Source: JANXVY01 sp038329675
GTDB taxonomy: Bacteria > Pseudomonadota > Alphaproteobacteria > Rhizobiales > Hyphomicrobiaceae
Direction of reading: 5' to 3'
Length of the DNA: 25,453 bases
Assembly (NCBI GenBank): GCA_038329675.1
Contig: JBBQNE010000033.1
Location: forward strand, 1-25,453
Position numbers and translations under genes: made by a program. Under the pieces are notes generated by a model. The model saw only the letters and a program-made list of their open reading frames with translations. It did not search any database and was not told the origin of the DNA. Below, piece after piece: positions 1-7,555 of this stretch (positions within the stretch are counted from its first letter, which is position 1; each line of letters begins with the position of its first letter).

Positions 1-2
1 GC

Positions 3-1208
3 GAGAACGGCAAGCTGCGTCTCGCCCACCCGCGCATCGCCAATCAGTACCGGCTCAATGCGGGCACAATCGTTGATAGCCCGATGATCAAAGTGCGCCT
101 GGTCCGCTCTGGCGCTGCAATGACGGGGGGCGGTAACGGCAGGCCAGGAACGGGTAACGCCCAAAAGCTTGGCGGCCGCTACACGACGGCTGTCCACGCG
201 CGGACGGGCGGGCCAGTAAAACCTAGAAAGCCCATGGTCGGCGGGCGCATCCTTGGCGAGGTCGACGAGTATTTCATCGAACAACTGCCGCCTGGGACAA
301 CGTTCGTATTCGGCGGCGAAATCGTCCGCTTCGAGGGGCTGCGCGAGACCGAAGCGTTCGTCTCCAGGGCCTCCTCATCTGACCCGATGGTGCCAAGTTA
401 CCCCGGCGGCAAATTTCCGCTCTCGACCCACCTCGCTTTGCGGGTCCGCGATATGCTGGCCGATGCGAAATCGTGGGACCGCCTGCCAGCGCCCGTTGCT
501 GAATGGCTCGAAATCCAGACGCGCAACTCCGTCGTGCCCAAGGCCCACGAGGTGCTGGTCGAGACGTTTCCGCGTGGCGGCCGGCACTTCATTGTCGCCT
601 ATCCGTTCGAGGGGCGCCTCGCCCACCAAACACTCGGCATGCTATTGACGCGGCGGCTCGAACGGGCAGGCGCTAAGCCGCTCGGTTTTGTTGCCAACGA
701 CTATGGATTTTCGATCTGGGGCCTTGCCGATATGTCGGCAATGATTGCAGACGGGCGGCTTCCCCTTGATGCGCTGTTTGATGAGGACATGCTCGGCGAC
801 GACCTGGACGCGTGGCTCGCCGAATCCTTCCTGATGAAACGCACGTTCCGCCATTGCGCCGTGATCGCTGGCCTGATCGAGCGGCGCCATCCGGGCCGCG
901 AAAAAAGCGGGCGTCAGGTCACGGTGTCGACCGATCTCATTTACGACGTGCTGCGACGGCACGAGCCCACGCACGTGTTGCTTGAAGCGGCGTGGGCCGA
1001 CGCGGCGACCGGGCTGCTCGACATCGCCCGGCTCGGGCAGTTTTTGCGGCGCATCAAGGGCGCAATCCGCTACGTGCCGTTGCGCAAGGTGTCGCCGCTG
1101 TCGGTGCCGATCCTGCTCGAAGTCGGCAAGGAGCCCGTCCACGGTGCTGCGCGCGAAGACATCCTGCGGGATGCGGCCCAGGAACTGATCGCCGAAGCGA
1201 TGGCATAA
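3..1208 (+). CDS. Ligase-associated Lhr-type DEXH-box DNA helicase, C-terminal part (5' end outside window)
   Basis: The reading frame is open to the left edge, so about 401 C-terminal residues of a larger protein are visible; the family is usually about 800 residues. An ATG at 84 lies inside the gene and is not its start: the codons before it read LAHPRIANQYRLNAGTIVD, which is typical of this family just before the Lhr core barrel. The helicase motor domains lie upstream and cannot be seen. The visible part has the beta-barrel region (EQLPPGTTFVFGGE), the stretch FEGRLAHQTLGMLLTRRLER with following GFVANDYGFSIW, and the family-like end LRRIKG/VSPLSVPILLEVG. Known members are ATP-dependent 3'-5' helicases often encoded with a DNA ligase and exonuclease in a DNA-repair set; those partners are not in view. 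Nothing looks damaged. I am confident of the family; the repair role is by homology. Confidence 0.88.
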   Translation, partial: ENGKLRLAHPRIANQYRLNAGTIVDSPMIKVRLVRSGAAMTGGGNGRPGTGNAQKLGGRYTTAVHARTGGPVKPRKPMVGGRILGEVDEYFIEQLPPGTTFVFGGEIVRFEGLRETEAFVSRASSSDPMVPSYPGGKFPLSTHLALRVRDMLADAKSWDRLPAPVAEWLEIQTRNSVVPKAHEVLVETFPRGGRHFIVAYPFEGRLAHQTLGMLLTRRLERAGAKPLGFVANDYGFSIWGLADMSAMIADGRLPLDALFDEDMLGDDLDAWLAESFLMKRTFRHCAVIAGLIERRHPGREKSGRQVTVSTDLIYDVLRRHEPTHVLLEAAWADAATGLLDIARLGQFLRRIKGAIRYVPLRKVSPLSVPILLEVGKEPVHGAAREDILRDAAQELIAEAMA

Positions 1209-1500
1209 CGGCAGCGTCCGCTTAGCCTGCATGTTCGCCAGCTTCCATCGGGCAAACCCCCTGCTGCGATCTGACGGCCGCATTGCACCCAAAGCGATGG
1301 GCGTTGATGCAACACATTTACGCTTTCCGGCAAAAAACTGCCGCCAGCTCCAAATCGTAGCTGAACTGAATAACGAATTGAACGTAAACTGAAGACTTCG
1401 GTTTTGACCGGGCTTCGGTTCGCCCCTACACGCCGTTGTTAAGCGCCCTTGTTATATATCCGCCATTGTCACGCGCCATCGTGCGCCTGGCTCACCGCAC
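1209..1500. other. Intergenic region, possible weak promoter for the downstream exported protein
   Basis: No gene is visible between the helicase stop and the exported protein. A possible sigma-70-type promoter on the plus strand is TTGACC at 1404-1409 and TACACG at 1427-1432 with a 17-base spacer; the -10 element is poor. An AT-rich TTATATAT patch lies at 1452-1459. No clear terminator for the helicase gene is seen. Confidence 0.3.
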
Positions 1501-3708
1501 TTGAGCAATTTAATGTCCCGCGCCTTTGCATTTGCCGCTGCCGTCTTTGCGTTGACCGCCACCGCTAGCTGGTCGCAGTCAGCACTTGCGGCTGAACCGT
1601 CAACTGGGGCCGTCGCCACGGGCAAAACGCCGATAAGTGTTGGTGCCGTTCAACAAACGACGGCTGCCGGCCTCAGCAGTCCGCTGACCGCTGACCGGTT
1701 CGCTGAGCAACTCACCAGCGGCGGGTTTCAGATCACGGATACGGCCGGCAATTTGATTTTGAAGCGACAGCGGGGCGTTGCGCCCGTGTTGACGGTATCG
1801 GTCCAGGCTTTGATTGCTGGGCTGTCGGCGAGCCGGTTGTCACCTGACCGGGTCGAGGATCTGTGGGGGTTTCTCGCCGACACTGAAAACGCCGCGCTGG
1901 TCCGGCTTGATATCGTCGCCGCCATGGCCAGCCTGTCGACGTCGCTTAAGGCGCGTGAGGGGTTGTGGAGCGCGCTGGCGGCTCAGGCCACGGAATTCGC
2001 CCGGCCGACCCGAGTGCAGGAACGCGCTGGTTCTCTTCTTGGGCTATTCGAAGACCACCGCGACATGTTGTTGCCGCTGCTTTCGCCCCTCGTCGAGACG
2101 GAGGGGGCGGGCGATGAAATGGTCAACTTGATGCTCGCCAGCCGTGTATTCGGTGACGACGTCAACTCCAGCATCAACCAGCTTGCGGAGCGAGTTCCCG
2201 AAGCCCTTGCGCGGCGCTTTGGCCGCGAGCGCGACCTCGGTCGGCCCGTCAAATGGGAGTGGCAGGCGTTTGACACGCTCGTCGCCTGGAAGGACAAACG
2301 GCTGGCTGCTGGCGGCGTGAACGCGCCGCGCTCGGTGTTAGAACTCGACGCTGCTGGTGATGCGTTCGTTGTCATCTTCAACAACTTGCACGCGTTTGAT
2401 GATTGGTACCGCGCGCGAATGTTGCGTGGCCTTGGGCCCGTGGAACTTTTCAACATCGTCGTTGGTGGCGAACTCGAACTCTACCGGATGGGCACGTCGG
2501 GTTACCGGGGGATGCTGCACGGGCTCGTCCTCGCTGGCATTCGTGAAACCGGGTCATTTGAGGCGTTCTTGGATCGTGCGGCGCCACGGGGGCTGTTGGG
2601 CGCCGATAAAGGCATCGCAACACGGCGCGGTATGGTGTTCATCCGTGTCGCATCGTCGTTTGGCTTGCTTGATACCGTCTTAGAGACCGTCGGCGACCGC
2701 ACGCGCTTCATCGCTGATGCCATCTCCTCTCTGGGCGACCCCGGCGCGTTTGAAGCCAACAGCGCCGTCGTCCTCGATATCTTGACCAACCGTTCCGTCT
2801 CGCCTGCCGCGCTCGAGTTCAAAAACGCCCTCCTCGCGAAGCTTTACGACCAGTATCGCGCCGAGCCGGGCGGTCCGTTGCGCAGTGTCTATGGCAGCAT
2901 GTTATCGGTTTATCAGACCGTGACCGGCGACCAGCGCGATCCAGCCATTAGTGTCGATTTTGCGCTGGATGGCACGATGCTCGCGGTGCCGTTCGACCGA
3001 CTGTTTTCGCGCGATGGACGTGGTGGCCATGTCCACCGCATGTTCATGCGGATGGATAAAGACATTGATGCGTACGGCACCTACAGCGGGTTTCGAACCT
3101 TGATGACGTCGCTGGGTGCGACGGTCCGGCACGGGCGCCATTACAACGTATTTCGGTTCGCTGGGCGAAACCGCACAATCGAAATTTATGCCAACAAGCC
3201 GGGCCCGGCTGGGATCAAGTACGGCATGCCAGCGATTGCTGAGGCATTGCGTGGGGCGCGCGTCGAAACAGTCATCGGGCGGGGTCACACGTCAATTATT
3301 GAGGCGCTGCAGGAAGATACGCGGCGCGTTCTCGGTGACCGTATCAACGACGTGACCGCCGTAATTGTTGGCACCTGCGGGGGCGATGCGTCGGTGCGCG
3401 ATCTGATCGGCACGTTTGGCTACGTTCGGTACGTCACGACGAAGTCGACCGGCCGCCAAACGATTAACAATGCGATCATTAAGTCCTATATCGCGGCGCT
3501 TCTGTCGCTACCTCGAAATAGTAATTTGTCACTCGGTGATGTCGTGGGCAAAGCGACTTTGCCGTTCGTGCGGCCCGGCGCAGATGACGAATTGAAGGAC
3601 GATGCTAACTTTTATCAGGTCAGCATCGCGACCGTGTTGAGCGCGCGGCTGTTTGACCAGCATGTGCGCCGCTTCACTGAGCCAGAACGGCGGGCTGCGC
3701 GGGAGTGA
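1501..3708 (+). CDS. Exported protein of unknown function with candidate His/Cys peptidase-like C-terminal region
   Basis: I do not recognise a named family. The first possible start is TTG at 1501 (735 residues); an ATG at 1513 gives a cleaner signal peptide (MSRAFAFAAAVFALTATASW, with likely cleavage near SALAAE). Neither has a clear Shine-Dalgarno, so the start is uncertain. After the signal comes a long, mostly helical region to about residue 480. The last 240 residues look alpha/beta: a strand ending in GRGHTS (His596, counted from TTG), then a helix, then a strand ending in VGTCGG (Cys626), followed by VRYVTTKSTGRQTINNAI. A strand-end His followed about 30 residues later by a strand-end Cys is the layout of clan CD cysteine peptidases, but the usual HG is replaced by HT, so catalysis is only a hypothesis. 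The gene stands alone and ends in a strong terminator. Confidence 0.75.
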   Translation: MSNLMSRAFAFAAAVFALTATASWSQSALAAEPSTGAVATGKTPISVGAVQQTTAAGLSSPLTADRFAEQLTSGGFQITDTAGNLILKRQRGVAPVLTVSVQALIAGLSASRLSPDRVEDLWGFLADTENAALVRLDIVAAMASLSTSLKAREGLWSALAAQATEFARPTRVQERAGSLLGLFEDHRDMLLPLLSPLVETEGAGDEMVNLMLASRVFGDDVNSSINQLAERVPEALARRFGRERDLGRPVKWEWQAFDTLVAWKDKRLAAGGVNAPRSVLELDAAGDAFVVIFNNLHAFDDWYRARMLRGLGPVELFNIVVGGELELYRMGTSGYRGMLHGLVLAGIRETGSFEAFLDRAAPRGLLGADKGIATRRGMVFIRVASSFGLLDTVLETVGDRTRFIADAISSLGDPGAFEANSAVVLDILTNRSVSPAALEFKNALLAKLYDQYRAEPGGPLRSVYGSMLSVYQTVTGDQRDPAISVDFALDGTMLAVPFDRLFSRDGRGGHVHRMFMRMDKDIDAYGTYSGFRTLMTSLGATVRHGRHYNVFRFAGRNRTIEIYANKPGPAGIKYGMPAIAEALRGARVETVIGRGHTSIIEALQEDTRRVLGDRINDVTAVIVGTCGGDASVRDLIGTFGYVRYVTTKSTGRQTINNAIIKSYIAALLSLPRNSNLSLGDVVGKATLPFVRPGADDELKDDANFYQVSIATVLSARLFDQHVRRFTEPERRAARE

Positions 3709-3727
3709 ACCGCCGGGCTGCCGGCTT

Positions 3728-3763
3728 GACCGGCTGATAGACGTGTCAGCTGGTCGGCTTTTT
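3728..3763 (+). terminator. Rho-independent terminator of the exported-protein gene
   Basis: GACCGGCTGA (3728-3737) pairs with TCAGCTGGTC (3746-3755) with one G-U pair and an 8-base loop, followed by GGC and TTTTT at 3759-3763. It lies 20 bases after the stop at 3708. The T-run touches the stop codon of the convergent Trm112-like gene. There is no T-run on the minus side, so it acts on plus-strand transcripts only. Confidence 0.75.
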
Positions 3764-4046
3764 AACCGTCGAGTGAGCGGGCCGCTTCGCGCGTCAGTAG
3801 CGGCACGCCGCATCGGATCGGGTATGCTAAATTCGCCCGGCGGCTGATCAGTTCTTGCGCGACACTATCGTATTCGAGGGTCGATTTGCTGACCGGACAG
3901 ATGAGCATTTCAAGTGTTCGTGAGTCGGTCCGTTCCACATCGTCTTTGGTTTCGGACTGTTGGTTCGGGCCGACGGTATTGTTTGCAACCGTGTCGCCGC
4001 CGTTCGGCGCGCCATCGTCACTGTCTCTGCCCGCACCACTGTTCAC
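3762..4046 (-). CDS. Trm112-like (UPF0434/YcaR family) small protein with N-terminal extension
   Basis: The C-terminal half, from LEMLICPVSKSTLEYD through ELISRRANLAYPIRCGVPLL to the EAAR near the end, matches the Trm112/UPF0434 pattern of a small zinc-ribbon-like fold. In eukaryotes and archaea Trm112 activates several methyltransferases; the bacterial short form is poorly characterised. Only one Cys is kept in the CP motif region, as is common in bacterial members. The first 44 residues are polar and probably disordered. The start chosen is GTG at 4046, preceded by GGAG eight bases upstream; this gives 94 residues. A GTG at 3938 would give 58 residues, nearer the usual 60-70, but has no visible Shine-Dalgarno. 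It follows the LON-domain gene by 140 bases and may be the last gene of that operon. Confidence 0.8.
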   Translation of the reverse strand: MNSGAGRDSDDGAPNGGDTVANNTVGPNQQSETKDDVERTDSRTLEMLICPVSKSTLEYDSVAQELISRRANLAYPIRCGVPLLTREAARSLDG

Positions 4047-4116
4047 GTGCCCCGCTCCAATCCTAGCGCTTACACGGGCGACTGACGGTGCCGACCTCGC
4101 GCCGAACTAACGTGCC

Positions 4117-4164
4117 CCCGTTCACGGCACAACCCGTTCACGACCCAACCCGTTCACGGCATAG
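4117..4164. repeat. Three tandem 16-bp units between LON-domain and Trm112-like genes
   Basis: Three units of 16 bases follow each other: cccgttcacggcacaa (4117-4132), cccgttcacgacccaa (4133-4148) and cccgttcacggcatag (4149-4164). The core CCCGTTCACGRC is kept in all three. The array lies just downstream of the LON-domain stop and upstream of the Trm112-like start. Its role is unknown. Confidence 0.8.
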
Positions 4165-4186
4165 GGCAAAGTCCGCACGTCTCGCG

Positions 4187-4906
4187 TTATTGCAACGTGT
4201 TGCCGCCGCTCGTGTCGCCGCCGGACGCCAATTCCATTTCCGCTAACGCAACCAGAACGTCGCCACGCGTCTTGAGGTCGGCGGCTTCAAGTAACGCTTG
4301 TTTTTCTTCCGCGCCGTATGGGCTCATCACGGACAGCACGTTGATCAAAAACTCGTTTGAAGCCCGCAGTACAGAGTTCCAATCGGCTTTGAGCCGGTTG
4401 GTCTCGAGGTAGGCCTTGAGCACGCGCAAAAGCTTTGGCCGGTCGACTTCATCCTCGCCGAGGCCATGGGCCAGATCATGGACGTATCTATCGTAGCTAA
4501 CCGTCGCACTACGGTAGGGTTTATCGGTTGACGCCTCATCCAACATATCGAACCGCACGACGCCCGTGAGCGTGATGATCAGCCGACCATCGTCGAGCTC
4601 TTGAAAACTTGTAATGCGGCCAGCGCATCCCACGCGCCGCAGACCGATCGCCTGACCGGTTGGACTTTCATGGTCGTCATTTGCCTCGTCATGTCGGCCA
4701 GCTGGCTGAATGATCCCGATCAAGCGGTTGCTCGAAATCGCATCGTCGATCATCGCCAAATAGCGTGGCTCGAAAACGTTCAACGGCAACGTTGCCCGCG
4801 GCAATAGAATTGCGCCGCGCAACGGAAACAGCGGCAAGCGCAGCGGTAAGTCCGAGGGCTTCTCGTATCGATCGGTCAGACCCACCGTGCTCGTCCTCAT
4901 GATCAT
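4187..4906 (-). CDS. LON substrate-binding domain-containing protein
   Basis: The 239-residue protein consists of a Lon N-terminal (substrate-binding, PUA-like) domain without the AAA+ or protease domains. The signature LPLFPLRGAILLPRATLPLN, followed by VFEPRYLAMIDDAI, covers about residues 24-57, then IGIIQP and GCAGRITSFQELDDGRLIITLTG, all typical. A helical C-terminal third (LKAYLETNRLKADWNSV) completes the usual length. Function is not established; stand-alone Lon-N proteins are thought to act in protein quality control. The start is ATG at 4906 with a weak GGGCGAGG upstream; a second ATG two codons later is possible. It begins 21 bases after the thioredoxin stop, so the two are probably co-transcribed, in an order I recall as common in alphaproteobacteria. 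Confidence 0.9.
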   Translation of the reverse strand: MIMRTSTVGLTDRYEKPSDLPLRLPLFPLRGAILLPRATLPLNVFEPRYLAMIDDAISSNRLIGIIQPAGRHDEANDDHESPTGQAIGLRRVGCAGRITSFQELDDGRLIITLTGVVRFDMLDEASTDKPYRSATVSYDRYVHDLAHGLGEDEVDRPKLLRVLKAYLETNRLKADWNSVLRASNEFLINVLSVMSPYGAEEKQALLEAADLKTRGDVLVALAEMELASGGDTSGGNTLQ

Positions 4907-4927
4907 GCCTCGCCCGATGGTATCACG

Positions 4928-5848
4928 TCACCTAAACAACAGCGAAGACAGTTTACGGCGCCCGGCGAGCGTGCCCTCGTCTTTGGGCCCCCAGGCTTCA
5001 AACAGTAGCACCAGTTGTTTGCGAGCGGCCTCGTCATTCCAGGTCCGCTCACGACGAACGATCTCAATGAGATTGTCGACCGAGGCGTCTTTATCGCCGC
5101 GCGCCGCTTGTGCAACTGCGAGATCGTAACGGGCCTGATGGTCTGCTGGATTGGCGATCAGGCGCGTTTCGAGTTCGGAGCTATTGTCGACGACGGGTGC
5201 CTTGCGTGCGAGTTCAAGGCGCGCCTTCAATGCATCATAGGCTGGGTTCTTGCGACCTTCTGGCGGAACAAGCGCTAACGTGGCCTCGGCTTGCGCTGTG
5301 TCGCCGGTTTCGAGATATACACGCGCCAGCCCAAGCAGCGCACGGACGTTCTGCTGGTCCACCTCCAGGACAGCTGCGAACACTTCAGCGGCCCCTGCCG
5401 CATCGCCCGTTGCGAGCGCTTCTTCCCCGCTGGCAAGAACGGCTTCGATATCGTTGTCACCGCTTTCCGCTGGCCCAGACAGCCGGTCGATAATCTGCCG
5501 GATGGCGCTTTCGGGCTGGACGCCGACAAAAGCGTCCATGGCCCGGCCGTCGCGGAACGCATACACCATCGGAATCGATTGGACGCGCAGTTGCTGGGCG
5601 AGTTGGGGCTGCTCGTCGATGTTGATCTTCACGAGTTTTGCGCGGCCGTTGTAACTACGGACGATTTTCTCGATGACGGGGGTCAGCTGTTTGCACGGGC
5701 CGCACCACGGCGCCCAAAAGTCAACGAGAACGACGACATCTTTTGACGCTTCAACCACATCAGCGACGAAGCTTGCTGCGGTTCCCGACTTGATGACGTC
5801 CCCGCCGCTCGCGGCGCCCGCGTTGGGCTTGAGCGATCCGAGATCCAT
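4928..5848 (-). CDS. Thioredoxin-TPR co-chaperone, CnoX/YbbN family
   Basis: An N-terminal thioredoxin domain (about residues 18-125) has the intact active site WCGPC at 48-52 and the cis-proline loop SIPMVYAF near residue 95. It is followed by a helical TPR-like region with repeated ALLGLARVYLETGDTAQAEA-type helices up to residue 306. This is the CnoX/YbbN layout: holdases that protect proteins from chlorine or oxidative stress and pass them to chaperones. E. coli CnoX lacks one active-site Cys, whereas this protein keeps both and is likely redox-active. The start is ATG at 5848 with AGGAG eight bases upstream. It is cytoplasmic, as no signal peptide is seen. It is probably the first gene of the trio with the LON-domain and Trm112-like genes. 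Confidence 0.92.
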   Translation of the reverse strand: MDLGSLKPNAGAASGGDVIKSGTAASFVADVVEASKDVVVLVDFWAPWCGPCKQLTPVIEKIVRSYNGRAKLVKINIDEQPQLAQQLRVQSIPMVYAFRDGRAMDAFVGVQPESAIRQIIDRLSGPAESGDNDIEAVLASGEEALATGDAAGAAEVFAAVLEVDQQNVRALLGLARVYLETGDTAQAEATLALVPPEGRKNPAYDALKARLELARKAPVVDNSSELETRLIANPADHQARYDLAVAQAARGDKDASVDNLIEIVRRERTWNDEAARKQLVLLFEAWGPKDEGTLAGRRKLSSLLFR

Positions 5849-6236
5849 GACTGCACTCCTTTGGCGCCGCGTTGGGCGCGCGCGTTAAAGTATCACTGCC
5901 ATGAGGGCCGCGTGACGGGGACCAGCGGGACGCTGGACGGGCGAGACGCGTGTCGCCCCGGCGGGCGGTGTAGCCATGACTTAGTACAAGGCGAGCGCAA
6001 TTCCAACGTTTCAGAGGCATGTACCTTGCACGTGTCGCGCCCGCGCAAGGGTGTTTCAAGGACAGCCAGGCGGCACACGCGTTCGAATACACGCCTGCGG
6101 CTAGCGGCTCGCGCATACACCCCCGGCGTCCCCCTCCGCCGAACGTCGGCCGAAAGTCGTAGATTGAGCCTTGCGCGCCGTTGCGGGTTCGGTCATATAG
6201 CTCGCTCCGCCGACTACCGGCGGCATACCCAAGGAT
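5849..6236. other. 388-base region without a gene; near-perfect palindrome inside
   Basis: This region separates the divergent thioredoxin gene and tRNA-Gly. I see no convincing coding sequence; long open frames here run into the tRNA or lack family features. It holds a 20-base imperfect palindrome GGGCGAGACGCGTGTCGCCC at 5939-5958 (18 of 20 positions symmetric, ACGCGT at the centre), a small hairpin CCAGCG-GGA-CGCTGG at 5922-5936, and a candidate tRNA promoter at 6171-6199. The thioredoxin promoter should also lie here, but I could not pick it out. Confidence 0.5.
6171..6199 (+). promoter_or_regulatory. Candidate sigma-70 promoter of tRNA-Gly
   Basis: TTGCGC (6171-6176) and CATATA (6194-6199) are separated by 17 bases. 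The expected start of transcription, near 6206, is about 30 bases before the tRNA, a normal leader length. Pattern match only. Confidence 0.45.
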
Positions 6237-6311
6237 GCGGGCGTAGCTCAGGGGTAGAGCATCACCTTGCCAAGGTGAGGGTCGGGCGTTCGAATCGCCT
6301 CGCCCGCTCCA
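6237..6311 (+). tRNA. tRNA-Gly (anticodon GCC)
   Basis: The acceptor stem GCGGGCG (6237-6243) pairs with CGCCCGC (6301-6307). The D-arm has GCTCAGGGGTAGAGC, the anticodon arm is TCACC-TTGCCAA-GGTGA with GCC in the loop, and the T-arm has GTTCGAATC. The discriminator is T at 6308 and CCA is encoded at 6309-6311. It reads the GGC and GGT glycine codons. A short T-run (6314-6318) follows and may help end transcription. Confidence 0.97.
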
Positions 6312-6441
6312 ATTTTTATCTCGTCGCGGCCGCTAGGCCATGGCGCATTTGAAAGTGTTAATCTCGCAAGCAGCCACTCCGCAGGCGACCGGTTCGTAAA
6401 TCGGCCGGTCGGGTGATGGCCTGCGACTTTGAGCCGTCAGC

Positions 6442-7311
6442 TCAAGCGGCCGTTGAAGGTTGTGCTTCCGCTAAACTCGCCTCAGCCTCGCCCATCCGCT
6501 GTAGCACTTCGGCAGCCAGCGAGCGCATCGCGTTACCCACAGAGCCCGGATATTTCGCCCCGAACGAACGCTCTGTCGTCAAAAACTTTGCCGCATCTTG
6601 CATCGCGTTCAGGCGGGGCACGGCCTGCACGAAACAGCGGTTTTCCGGATCCGACCTCAGCCAAGCGTGATAGTCTTCGTCGGCTGGTGAATTCGGGTCC
6701 TTCATGTTGACGATCACGCCCATATTTCGGGCAAATCCCATCTCAGGGTTGAGCGCCTTGAACCGCCGGAAGACTTCCAAGCCGCAGATCGACACGTAAT
6801 CTGCCTTGGTCGGCGAGATGTGGAAATCGGCTTCGCGCAACCAACTCTCGGTCAAAACGGACAGCCCCGGCGGGCAATCGATCAGGACCACATCGAACAG
6901 GCGACGGGCCTCAGATAACATCTGAGCAATCGCAAGCCGCATCTTGCCGTGTTGATTTTGCTTGGAAACTTCGCGCTCAAAGAGCGTCAACTGCATGTCA
7001 GACGGTAGCAGGTAGACGGTCCGCGCATCGTCGACGTCAGACACGTTTCGCACGACGAAGCGCGTCCACTCGGTTGGGGTATTGTTCAACACGTTGGCGA
7101 CGAGATAATCGACCATCGTCAGACCTTCGCTCTGCAACTTGTGCAGATTAGCGACCGTCATGAGCATGCTCGACACGGACGATTGGGCATCGCCGTCGAT
7201 GACCAGGACATTCTTGTTGTGATAAGCCGACAAGGTCTCAGCCAGGGCCAATACCAGGGTGGACTTACCGACGCCGCCCTTGGTGTTCATGACCGCGATT
7301 GCGTTCAGCAT
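6442..7311 (-). CDS. Orphan ParA/Soj-family ATPase
   Basis: The 289-residue protein starts MLNAIAVMNTKGGVGKSTL, with the deviant Walker A motif KGGVGKST at residues 11-18 including the signature lysine, then VLVIDGDAQSS (about 35-45) and the Walker B/switch II VVLIDCPPGL. These are hallmarks of the ParA/MinD P-loop ATPases that form ATP-dependent dimers and position DNA or protein cargo. No ParB, MinE or other partner is adjacent, so the cargo is unknown. The start is ATG at 7311; the Walker motif sits at the usual distance from it. The insert with TEWTRFVVRNVSDVDDARTV is longer than in a minimal Soj. Its neighbours (tRNA-Gly, an exported repeat protein) give no clue. Chromosome segregation is less likely than cargo positioning because the usual par operon is missing. 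Confidence 0.9.
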   Translation of the reverse strand: MLNAIAVMNTKGGVGKSTLVLALAETLSAYHNKNVLVIDGDAQSSVSSMLMTVANLHKLQSEGLTMVDYLVANVLNNTPTEWTRFVVRNVSDVDDARTVYLLPSDMQLTLFEREVSKQNQHGKMRLAIAQMLSEARRLFDVVLIDCPPGLSVLTESWLREADFHISPTKADYVSICGLEVFRRFKALNPEMGFARNMGVIVNMKDPNSPADEDYHAWLRSDPENRCFVQAVPRLNAMQDAAKFLTTERSFGAKYPGSVGNAMRSLAAEVLQRMGEAEASLAEAQPSTAA

Positions 7312-7492
7312 GACCGTGTCGCTTCCCCCACACGTCTCGATCCGGATAACCTACCCGGCGCCCTTCAGATAAGTCATTGCGCAACGCCACACAACATTGC
7401 CGTCGCGTTCAGCAGACTTGGCGATTATCGGGTCAGCATCCAGGCCACAGCGGCCTGTAAACCAGTCATATCTGACGCCCCTTTCGACATCG

Positions 7493-7519
7493 AAAAAGGG
7501 CAGCGCGAGGGCTGCCCTT
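7493..7519 (-). terminator. Rho-independent terminator of the exported repeat-protein gene
   Basis: On the minus strand AAGGGCAGC and GCTGCCCTT form a perfect 9-bp stem (7511-7519 and 7496-7504) around a 6-base loop, and the T-run TTTTT ends at 7493. It lies about 37 bases past the stop codon at 7556. Confidence 0.85.
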
Positions 7520-7555
7520 CAGATACCTGTGACGTTAGGATGGCGCGCCGGAGTG

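Noticed and set aside
3731..3745. 15-base stretch identical to 7709-7723
   Set aside because: One copy is part of a terminator stem-loop and the other lies in a coding region; one such match in 25 kb is within chance.
5861..6352. Plus-strand open frame of 163 codons
   Set aside because: It runs straight through tRNA-Gly, is very rich in Arg and shows no family features; an accident of high GC.
6429..6445. Hairpin TTGAGC/GCTCAA across the parA stop codon, considered as a terminator
   Set aside because: Only six base pairs, overlapping the stop, with no T-run on the minus strand.
7441..7457. Inverted repeat CAGGCC-ACAGC-GGCCTG
   Set aside because: Short, with no T-run on either side and no nearby gene end that needs it.
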